Shown here: positions 37,005 to 45,800 of the stretch, one piece after another
How the letters are laid out: each line of letters starts with the position of its first letter
How positions within the stretch are numbered: position 1 is the first letter of the stretch
Source of the DNA: Candidatus Zixiibacteriota bacterium
GTDB lineage: Bacteria > Zixibacteria > MSB-5A5 > GN15 > PGXB01
DNA length: 64,000 bases
Assembly (NCBI GenBank): GCA_016933955.1
Contig: JAFGTT010000015.1
Span: 1-64,000 of the forward strand
Direction: 5' to 3'
Notes under the pieces: model-generated
Seen by the model: the letters and a program-made list of their open reading frames with translations, nothing else
The model's database searches: none
What the model was told of the DNA's origin: nothing
Program-made: the position numbers and the translations under genes

Positions 37005-38600
37005 TTAAATGAGTAATTTTGAATCCGGATTGAGATAAACCGGATGCCCGTCAAAAATGGTTGCCTCGATTTCAATACCAGCCAATCTCGAGCGGGTAGC
37101 GGTATAGGGATTATCTGTCAGAACTACGAAATCGGCTTTATAACCGGGCAGTAAGAAACCGCACTCAAATTCCTGCTCGACCGCATAAGCCGGCCCGGCG
37201 GTGAAACCGAAAATCGCCTGTGCCACATTTATTCGTTCCTCAGGATAAAAAACCCCTTTAATACCCGGCGCCCGGCGATTGACCGCATTTTCTATCCCGG
37301 TCAGAGGATCCAGCCGCTCAATCGGTGCATCGGACCCAAAGGCCAGCGAAATGCTGTTTTCAAGCAAGGTCTTAAAGATATAGCAGTTACGCCCCCGTTT
37401 CCCCCAGTATTTTTCGATCAATCTGATATCCGAGGGGCAGTGCGACGGTTGCATCGAGGCTGTCAATCCCAGTTTTTTCAGACGCGGGATATCGCACCGC
37501 CGGATCATCTGCAGGTGTTCGATACGACTACGGCGCGGGATTAATGCCGATGAAGCCTGCTCGAATGCATCGAGAACATTGGCGACAGCCTTATCGCCGA
37601 TAGCATGAATGGCGCATGGAAGACCTAACCTGGCCGCGCCTTTAATCAGCGAAACCATCGCCTCTATCGATTTTACCTCAACCCCAAAATTATCTTTAGA
37701 TCCCAAATACCTGTTAAAACAAAGGGCGGTTTGACTTCCCAGGGCACCGTCAGCGAATAACTTTACTCCGGATAGACGCAGGTAATCATTTCCATATCCA
37801 TAATTGAGTTTGCGCTTTCTCAATTCAGAAAGGTAACTTGACGGCGCATAATAACTTATTCTCAAACCAAGTTTGCCTACTTCCAACAGCCTTTGGAAAA
37901 AATAGAAAGCCTCAGGACCATCAAAGGAATGAACCCCGGTGACGCCTTTCTTATGGGCATCTTCAATTACCCGGTTAAATAGCCGCTGAGCCATTGCCGG
38001 CGGTGGTTCTTTCATATGCTTGAGAACCTTCATATAGGCCGGTATTTCTTTTAAAATTCCGGTCGGTTCGCCATCGGCCGTCCGCTCGATCCGACCGCCT
38101 GCGGGATCGGGCGTTCGGGAATCAATACCCGCTATTTCCAGCGCTTTCGAGTTGGCCCACATTAAATGAGTATCTTTGGAAAAAATCGCCGCCGGTCTCC
38201 CCGTCGTCACACGATCGAGCATAGTACGGTCGGGCACAATATATTTCTTCCATCGATCCGGCGAAAACCCTTCACCGGTAACCCATTCTTCCGGCCCCAG
38301 CTTCCGGCTATGGGTGGCGATAGCATCCAGGACTTCCTCAATTGATGTCAACCCATCCAGTCGAGCATTACGAAGTGAAAGGGCCATGAAATAAATATGG
38401 GTATGAGCATCAACCAGACCGGGAATGACGGCATGTTTTTTAAGATCAATTTTCTCGAAGTGGCGAAAATCGTTATCGTACTGCAAACTGCGTCCGACCG
38501 CGGCGATTGTCTTTCCCGTTATCGCCATCGAATCGGTAACATCTCCTTCCCCGGCTTGAGTATATATCATGCCATTATAGTACAGTCTATTCTTTTTCAA
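37005..38600 (-). CDS. YtcJ-like amidohydrolase
   Basis: A 531-residue metal-dependent amidohydrolase of the YtcJ/ExoA-like group. The N-terminal beta-sandwich holds NRLYYNGMIYT, followed by PGLVDAHTHIY (metal His pair), the ALGSQTALCF block, HAIGDKA, IEHLQMI and GSDAPIERLDP (metal Asp), and a C-terminal sandwich strand with ADFVVLTDNPY. Substrate is unknown. The start was set at a TTG with GGAG five bases upstream, because the domain begins there; the gene then overlaps selB by 14 bases. Longer starts would lie far inside selB. Confidence 0.86.
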   Translation of the reverse strand: MKKNRLYYNGMIYTQAGEGDVTDSMAITGKTIAAVGRSLQYDNDFRHFEKIDLKKHAVIPGLVDAHTHIYFMALSLRNARLDGLTSIEEVLDAIATHSRKLGPEEWVTGEGFSPDRWKKYIVPDRTMLDRVTTGRPAAIFSKDTHLMWANSKALEIAGIDSRTPDPAGGRIERTADGEPTGILKEIPAYMKVLKHMKEPPPAMAQRLFNRVIEDAHKKGVTGVHSFDGPEAFYFFQRLLEVGKLGLRISYYAPSSYLSELRKRKLNYGYGNDYLRLSGVKLFADGALGSQTALCFNRYLGSKDNFGVEVKSIEAMVSLIKGAARLGLPCAIHAIGDKAVANVLDAFEQASSALIPRRSRIEHLQMIRRCDIPRLKKLGLTASMQPSHCPSDIRLIEKYWGKRGRNCYIFKTLLENSISLAFGSDAPIERLDPLTGIENAVNRRAPGIKGVFYPEERINVAQAIFGFTAGPAYAVEQEFECGFLLPGYKADFVVLTDNPYTATRSRLAGIEIEATIFDGHPVYLNPDSKLLI

Positions 38601-40479
38601 AGGTTTCTCCGGGAATTCGTGTGTCACCCTGCCGCTCGGTAATTCCCAACCGATCGGTTTCCTCAAGGATGGGAAGAGCATATTTCCGCGAATTATTCAG
38701 TTTCCCGCGCAATGAAGCAACCGTTAATTCTTCGCGGTCAGCTAACATTGTCTTGATTATGGCAATTATTTCCTGCCAGCGATCGCGATGAAAAGCGATG
38801 GTCGGCCCGGTTTTAATGGCCAGGCCCGTAGTCATCAGATAATTGAAGGCTTCCCGGCCGATTTTATTATCGCCGATCAATTCCTTGATGGTTGGCGGGG
38901 CATAACCACCCTCACGAAGTTCCTTTTCCAGCCGATCAGCCATCTCCTTAATCTCGCCTTTCACAAAGATCGTGCGACAAGGCAGGTCATAGCGATTCTT
39001 CTTTTTTACCAGCAATCCCTTAGCCACCATCAATTCCAGGACCTGTTCCGACGATTTGACCGTCAATCCGGCCCGGTCGGCCACAATATCGATCGCCGCG
39101 CCATCCTGATGAGGATATAAACTGAAATATTCATTTAATGAATTCGTAATTGTATCGAATCTCGGGGCCAGATCATTGGGACGATAACAGCGTCCGTTAT
39201 ATTCATCGAGGGCACCCTTTTCTATTAATTCGGAGACCAGGTGATCAAGTTCGCCCTGAGCGAAATTGGCCCAGCGCAAATCTCGGCGGCTATCCATAAA
39301 TAAATCTCGGGCAAAACCGGTTTCAAGAATATCAGCAAGTGTCATGGCACACCGGGCCTCAAGATATGCAAATCGGTCCAGTTCTTTTTTACGGGGGAAC
39401 CGATCCAGAATATCCATCACCTGCCCTCCTCCAATCGTTATCTGGGGTGTTGGCAAACGGAAGATACATCGGTCGCCGATGAAAGCCAGAACCGGTTTAT
39501 ACGGTTTAAAAAATATTATTCCCTCCGTCCCCGGCCGCAGATCTCGTTGCCCGTAAGGGCGAGCCTCACCTTCAATCTCAGTTGTCCCCAGTATCATCAG
39601 AAGACGACGATGGTCGTCAATCCCAATTTCGGCCTCCGGCAGGACCCTTGCCTGAATCGCAAGAACCGGCTTGTCGGGATACCCGTCGATCAAATCCGGG
39701 ATGGTCATGACGGAACCGCGACCAAGAAATTGCTTATCGATTCCCGTCAGACTCATTGATGTTCGCTGCCCCGGCAAAGCCTGCATAACCTGCTGGCTGT
39801 GAGATTGAATTGTCCTGATCTTTCCCTTTTTACCGGACGGAAAAACCAAGATATCCTGCCCTGCGCTCAATGCACCGCCTCGCAGCGTTCCGGCCACAAT
39901 GCCCCCCATGCCGGCCAGAACAAATGAGCGATCGACATACAGCCGGGGTTTACCGATATCCCGGCGCTCGGTGATTGTATCAGCCAGATGGATTATTTCT
40001 TCACGAAGCCGGCCAAAGCCTTCCCCGGTAACCGATGAAATTCTGACAATCGCAGCCTTTTCCAGAAATGATCCTTTCAGTTTATCGCGAATATCCTCCT
40101 CGACAACATCAACCCAGTCGGGATCAGCCAGATCGATTTTGGTAATAGCCACCATCCCATATCTGATATCCAGCATCTGCGTAACCCGGAAGTGTTCCTG
40201 GCTTTGCGGCATCCAGCCATCATCGGCGGCTACCACCAGGATAACCGCATCGATCCCACCCGCCCCGGCAATCATATTGCGAACAAAACGCTCATGCCCC
40301 GGGACATCAATAATTCCTATCCGCCTGCCGTCAGGAGTATCATAATAGGCAAACCCGATATCAATCGTCATGCCCCTTAGCTTTTCTTCCGGAAGACGGT
40401 CGGGATCTATCCCGGTCAGGCGAGTTATCAGAGATGATTTTCCATGATCGATATGGCCGGCGGTCCCGATTACAAACAT
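38587..40479 (-). CDS. selB: Selenocysteine-specific elongation factor
   Basis: Delivers Sec-tRNA to UGA codons followed by a SECIS element. The 630-residue protein has the GTPase domain (about 1-170; GTAGHIDHGKSSL, RGMTIDIGF, DVPGHERFV, TKIDL), two beta-barrel domains (to about 375) and C-terminal winged helices (about 430-630) that bind SECIS RNA. The gene lies one base after selA. Its presence implies UGA recoding in this genome; selD, selC and any selenoprotein are not in the window. Confidence 0.95.
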   Translation of the reverse strand: MFVIGTAGHIDHGKSSLITRLTGIDPDRLPEEKLRGMTIDIGFAYYDTPDGRRIGIIDVPGHERFVRNMIAGAGGIDAVILVVAADDGWMPQSQEHFRVTQMLDIRYGMVAITKIDLADPDWVDVVEEDIRDKLKGSFLEKAAIVRISSVTGEGFGRLREEIIHLADTITERRDIGKPRLYVDRSFVLAGMGGIVAGTLRGGALSAGQDILVFPSGKKGKIRTIQSHSQQVMQALPGQRTSMSLTGIDKQFLGRGSVMTIPDLIDGYPDKPVLAIQARVLPEAEIGIDDHRRLLMILGTTEIEGEARPYGQRDLRPGTEGIIFFKPYKPVLAFIGDRCIFRLPTPQITIGGGQVMDILDRFPRKKELDRFAYLEARCAMTLADILETGFARDLFMDSRRDLRWANFAQGELDHLVSELIEKGALDEYNGRCYRPNDLAPRFDTITNSLNEYFSLYPHQDGAAIDIVADRAGLTVKSSEQVLELMVAKGLLVKKKNRYDLPCRTIFVKGEIKEMADRLEKELREGGYAPPTIKELIGDNKIGREAFNYLMTTGLAIKTGPTIAFHRDRWQEIIAIIKTMLADREELTVASLRGKLNNSRKYALPILEETDRLGITERQGDTRIPGETFEKE

Positions 40480-40480
40480 A

Positions 40481-41863
40481 TCACAACTGGTCGATTAGAT
40501 CCTGAATTATTTTAACCAACCATCGGGCATCATCATCATCAATCGCCTTCAGGTCAATCATAAACTTCTCATCGGTTATACGGCCAATTACCGGCGGTTG
40601 TGCGGCCCGAAATAAATCGGCGATTTTCTGTGGCTTGACAGTGCTGTTAAAGATCAGCGAAATGGACGGCAGTGGAACCTCAGGCAGGGCACCGCCTCCC
40701 ATCCGTCCCCGGGTGGCATCAAGAGAAATTTTATCTCCGGCCCCGATTTCCTCCAATAAACACCGCCCTTTTTGATACAATTCCGCTTCAGATATGGCCG
40801 CCAGCCGCCAGAGTTTGATTTTCTCTTTCCAGGTATTATTCAGATAATAACCGAGTAGTTCTTCGACCGCTGAAAAAACGGTTTTATCGACCCGAAGAAC
40901 CCGGTAAATGGGATTTTTCTTGATTCGGGCAACCATATCTTTATAACCGACAATCAATCCGGCTTGGACCCCGCCGAGTAATTTATCGCCGGAGAAACAG
41001 GTCAACGCCGCTCCGTCGCGCACCGAACCCTGAACCGTTGGTTCTTCGGTTCCGGCGAATTCCCTGGTATCCACCATAACTCCGCTGCCAAGATCATTGA
41101 CCACCGGCAAACCAAATTCCCGTCCGAGTTGTACCAGGGCCTTCAGGTCGATCTCGGCCGAGAAACCGGTAACGGCAAAATTACTCCGGTGTACCTTCAG
41201 AATCATGGCTGGCTTTTCGGCAAGAGCCGCCCTATAATCATCCAACGTGGTGATATTGGTAGTGCCGATTTCCAAGAGATGGGCGCCGGATTTACGAATA
41301 ATATCCGGGATCCTGAAACCGCCGCCGATCTGAACCAGTTCACCGCGCGAGATAACGACCTTACGCCGATTGGCGAAGGTGTTCAGAATAATAAACAGGG
41401 CCGCGGCATTATTGTTGACTATCGTTCCGGCTTCAACTCCGGATACCAAGGCCAGGTATTTCTCGGCCAGCTCTCCCCGCCTGCCGCGTTTACCGGAAGC
41501 AACCTCAAATTCCAGATTACCATAACCAGTAATATGGTTTTTAATGTTATCGAAAAGATCTTCCGAAAGAGGCGCGCGCCCAAGATTGGTATGTACCAAT
41601 ATCCCCGTCCCATTGATCACCCGTCCGATTTTTTTTCGACGCATGATCCGGATTTGCTTTATGATGGTATCCCGGAGATTTTCAAAGGATATTTCATCGC
41701 AATCCCGGCCAAGCCGTTCTTTCATTCGCTCGACAACCTCGCGGACGATATCCACTACCAGCGGCCGGGCCAGTTCACTCGAAACCGACATGATTTTTTC
41801 ATCGGCAACCAGGATCTCCACCGCGGGGAAATCCCGTTTCGATTTTATAATTCTTTCACTCAA
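40481..41863 (-). CDS. selA: L-seryl-tRNA(Sec) selenium transferase
   Basis: A PLP enzyme converting Ser-tRNA(Sec) to Sec-tRNA(Sec). The 460-residue protein matches E. coli SelA in length and has RVINGTGILVHTNLGRAPLS (about 82-101), NNNAAALFIILN, HRSNFAVTGF, NDLGSGVM and the PLP lysine in FSGDKLLGGVQAG (about 284-296). The start is a TTG at 41863, one base after the upstream stop. Upstream frames without conserved residues were discarded. Confidence 0.95.
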   Translation of the reverse strand: MSERIIKSKRDFPAVEILVADEKIMSVSSELARPLVVDIVREVVERMKERLGRDCDEISFENLRDTIIKQIRIMRRKKIGRVINGTGILVHTNLGRAPLSEDLFDNIKNHITGYGNLEFEVASGKRGRRGELAEKYLALVSGVEAGTIVNNNAAALFIILNTFANRRKVVISRGELVQIGGGFRIPDIIRKSGAHLLEIGTTNITTLDDYRAALAEKPAMILKVHRSNFAVTGFSAEIDLKALVQLGREFGLPVVNDLGSGVMVDTREFAGTEEPTVQGSVRDGAALTCFSGDKLLGGVQAGLIVGYKDMVARIKKNPIYRVLRVDKTVFSAVEELLGYYLNNTWKEKIKLWRLAAISEAELYQKGRCLLEEIGAGDKISLDATRGRMGGGALPEVPLPSISLIFNSTVKPQKIADLFRAAQPPVIGRITDEKFMIDLKAIDDDDARWLVKIIQDLIDQL

Positions 41864-41864
41864 A

Positions 41865-42794
41865 TTAAAGCCTGTACAGAAAGGTGGCCACCACCCGACC
41901 GACACTTTTTAGTGATGCCGGAGAACATTTATCGGGAGTATCATGAGTCGTGTGCCAGTCCGGGTAATTGAAATCGATTATGACAATGGATGGAATCCTG
42001 ATAGTGTTGAATGATAAATGATCATCATGCACGGCATAGCCGACCGAATCGATGAAAGCCGTTTCACCCAATTCGGCCGCAATCCCCCAGACCATATCGT
42101 TCAAAGGTGCAATATACTTCTGGGAGAATTCCTCCCGATAGATTTTCAGGTCCTTATCTCCGATCATATCAATCACCAGGGCGGATTTATATTTGTCCTT
42201 GATATTCCGTCGGACCATCTCCCTCGCCCCTAAAAAATATTCATCCAGACGACTGGGCGGTCCCCAATCTTCACCATCAAGCAATCCAAAATCGATATTT
42301 ACCCGTGGCTTCGTCCTGGATATAAGATTACCTAATTCCATCAACACGGCCACCCCCGAAGCTCCATCGTTAGCCCCGGGAAGCCACTCCTCCCTTTTGG
42401 TTGAATCGGGATCATACTCCGTTCGAGGCCGGCTGTCATAGTGTGCCGCCAGAAGATATCGAGGCGCATCGGACGAATCGGTCCCGGTAAATGAGGCAAT
42501 AACATTAACCATCTCGATTGCCTTACCTGTGGTTCGATCATTATGAATAAATTCCATGGTGTCGATTTTCGCCCCGAGACTATCGAAGAAGGCAATCAGG
42601 TATTCACGGCATAGTCGGCTGTTTTCTGTACCCGGGACACGCGGTCCGAAGGCAACCTGCTCCTCGATATATCGAAAAGCCCGGTTACCATCAAACTCCG
42701 GAACGGTAATCTGTTTATTGCCGCCGCAAGAAATACCGATTAAAATTATCAGGATTATTGCGTCCGAAATAAAACGATCATGTTTTTTAATCAT
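41865..42794 (-). CDS. M28-family glutaminyl-cyclase-like lipoprotein
   Basis: A 309-residue zinc enzyme of the M28 fold. It begins with a probable lipoprotein signal (hydrophobic 8-20, Cys23 in ISCGG). The domain has AHYDSRP, the metal Asp in GANDGASGVAVLMEL, Glu in LLDGEDWG, IDMIGD, DDHLSF and a final DWHTTHDTPDKCS. The GEDWG, DMIGD and W-H-T-x-x-D-x-x-x-K-C pattern resembles glutaminyl-peptide cyclotransferase, which forms N-terminal pyroglutamate, more than classical aminopeptidases. It lies 43 bases after the sprA stop. An aminopeptidase role cannot be excluded. Confidence 0.82.
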   Translation of the reverse strand: MIKKHDRFISDAIILIILIGISCGGNKQITVPEFDGNRAFRYIEEQVAFGPRVPGTENSRLCREYLIAFFDSLGAKIDTMEFIHNDRTTGKAIEMVNVIASFTGTDSSDAPRYLLAAHYDSRPRTEYDPDSTKREEWLPGANDGASGVAVLMELGNLISRTKPRVNIDFGLLDGEDWGPPSRLDEYFLGAREMVRRNIKDKYKSALVIDMIGDKDLKIYREEFSQKYIAPLNDMVWGIAAELGETAFIDSVGYAVHDDHLSFNTIRIPSIVIIDFNYPDWHTTHDTPDKCSPASLKSVGRVVATFLYRL

Positions 42795-42837
42795 ACACGG
42801 AAGGAATAAAAGAAGGCTCCAAATGTCAATTAAATAA

Positions 42838-45800
42838 TTAGAATCGGATATCGACCCAGATGCGCAGTTCACGAACATGAGATGTACGCTGCAACTGCTT
42901 GTTATTGGTATCCTGCCAGCGTCCCGTGATACCACCTTTGATCTGCGATGAAAAGGTGTAAGAAATGGTCGGAGTGATGGTCAGGTCGGTGTTGTCGCCC
43001 TTCGACAGAAGGGGTTCATCTCCATCGGCCTCCTCGGTCTTCTGTTTGCGTAACATGACCTGTAGGGATATCGTCATGGTCGAGCTGAACTTAAGACGGC
43101 CAAACAGGGGGAAATTGACTCCGGTCGGCCATGAAAAAGAATATTTGGTCGAAACGGTGGCGTTTTCGCTGGTGTTGCGCGAACGACGGGTCAGTTCACC
43201 GGTACTGGAATTGTAAGTCCTATCCTCGGTTACCGTCCTACCGGTGGTAACATCAATCCGCAATCCGCGCATAAGATCAAAACTGAAAGACAATAATGGA
43301 TTCTGAGTGACGGTGGTTTTATCCGAAGTTTTGAAACCCGTGGCCAGGTTGATTGTCTCCGAGGTACTGCGGGAGTACTTCGTCCGCGGCGAAAATGACC
43401 GGATAAAAGGATTCAATATTTTAAAAGTTGAAAGTTGATTGATGGTGAAATTGAAATCCGGGAAAGTCGTTGAAACTGTTTTCTGCGGATTGACCGACTT
43501 AATTAGATCTCGCTTGATGTTCCGGTTGAAAGAAACGGTGGTTTTCAGGCCGCCAAGAAGTTGGGTCCCGGATCCGAAGGAATAGTTGGTCGATTTGGAG
43601 GTGTATGTGGAACGTCCCACACTCGAGACATCCGGATCGATAAGAGCTCCTATATCTTCGGTTAATCCGAAACGGAATTTGGCCTGGGCCCGCTCCAGCA
43701 GGCCGACATAGGAATAGCTGTAGGCCTCCTTGAAATCGTATGAAATGGGGTCGATCCAGCCAGTTAAAAAGGCCAGAATCCTTCGGGGCGGACCGGTAAA
43801 AGCTTTCAAAACATTCTTTTTCTCTCCAACTACCGTGACGCCTTTACCCTGTTCGGCATCGCGCACGCGTTGCCGCGGTCGCTCTCTTTTGCCGGAAGAT
43901 GAACCGAACAGCTTCTTGAAATCAAAATTACCCCCGATACCGTAAGATTTGGTGGCCGACATATTACGCGTATTATTACTGACATTCATATCCTCGCGAT
44001 AGGATGTCGTAAAACTGAAGCGATGGGTCAGGAAGGCAAACATATTCGGATCGTAGTTGGCTCCGAACGACTGATTGTAATTGGTCTCCCGGCCGAATTT
44101 GAAATCCCTGGGATTCAAAGCCAGATTTACTGTTTCGGGATCGCTTAAATCCCGTCGCGTATCCATATTATAATTGGCGTTGAGATTATCCGATATTTTA
44201 TAACTGGTTCGGAAGGTTCCTTTAAAATCCCGGGTCAGGTTATTGGTCAGAACATCGCTCGAATTTCGGGAAATCCGCAAACTGCGATTGAGATCACCGC
44301 TGAAGGTATAATTATTGGGGAAGAAATAAAACTTGTTCTGACTCAGTTTATTCAGCAATGGAATGGGCTTGGTCCAGAAAAATGGCCGAATGCTGGGGAC
44401 CTTGGTAATACCGGCGCTGTAGTTGGCCCCCAAGCGGTAACTTTCCGTCAATGACATGGGTGTGGTCGGCGATGTTCCGTCGGACCGGGTATACGAGAAA
44501 TTTGTTTTCAATTTGTTGAGAAGTACCGTAAACAGCGGATTTTTGGTCTTTTTGTTAAAGGCTTCCGAGATAGACATTGATTTCTGGGTACTGATGGTAC
44601 TTTCATCATCCCGTAATTCCTCCGGCAGGATAATATCGGAATTGCTCTTTAGCCTGGGGACACTGGTGTTTTTCGAATACCTTAGGGAAAGCGGCAGATT
44701 GGCCCCGTACGACCGGGGCACAAACCGGTCAAGTTTGAAATTGGCTCCGAAACTGTAACCCGTGGTGGTTTTCCCGCTGCCGAGATTATCACTTGACCCT
44801 CCCCGGGTGGAACTTGAAATTTTCCGAAAATAACTGTTCTCGTAATTATAGCCCGCATTGTAGGTGAATAAATCCGCCACATTTCCGCTTACCGAAACCC
44901 TGGTTGCCAGACCGACATCCCGCCGCACGTCCGTCAGCCGAAGTTCATCCAGCCAAATCTGCCCCGTCGCCCCCTCATCCTGGTTGATGTTGATAATACC
45001 CGCCGCCAAATATTTCACCTGGGTAATATTGGGTTTACCATAGACCCGATAAACTTTATTGCCCATCACCGAGTCGATCACATTGGTATCGGCGTTTTCC
45101 CCCCGGGCCAGTTCCAGATAACTCTTCAAACCGGTGATATCGTTGAAATCCATTTCCACTTCAATCCAGGCCGAGGTGTCGATCCAGTCATCTTCGTTAA
45201 GATATTGTCGAACCTCGTAGTAGTTGGTGCTGCTCTGGCCAACCCGGAAAAAGAACATCAATTCCCCATTGGGATATTCCTTGGGACCATGGACGAACAG
45301 CGCCAGATTACGATAGCCCATCAAATTCGGCGTATCATAAAGAATGCGCTCGGCAATACCGGTATCGGATGCAGTCGAATCGTAAGCTTTAAAATCGGTA
45401 AAATCGAGAAGGAGAGATTGCTCCGGTTCTCTTATCCGGGTGTTAGCGTCATAAAATCCGACCACCCCCGGAGGCGAATTATAATTTAGATTTTCCTGGG
45501 TATTGATGACAGCCACATTGAATTTGGCCGTACTGTCGGCGGTCGGATAGACAATCGTATCCTCCCAGTTTGAGGTTATGATGTCAGTTGAGGCAACGGC
45601 CAGGGTACAGGGTTCTCCGGTTGGAGATTCCATCCAGTACCGGATATACTCGATCTGACTCCACAGGGGCGAACCCACGATGGTATCGGCAATACTGGTA
45701 TCCCGGATTGGTATCCGATGGGTTCGCCAGCCGTAATTATTTTCCGAACTGTCGACCAGGAAGGGGCTGTTGGGATCGGCCAAATCGATACTGAAGGAAA

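Noticed and set aside
41129-41971. 280-codon open frame opposite selA
   Set aside because: Antisense shadow; selA is well supported by motifs.
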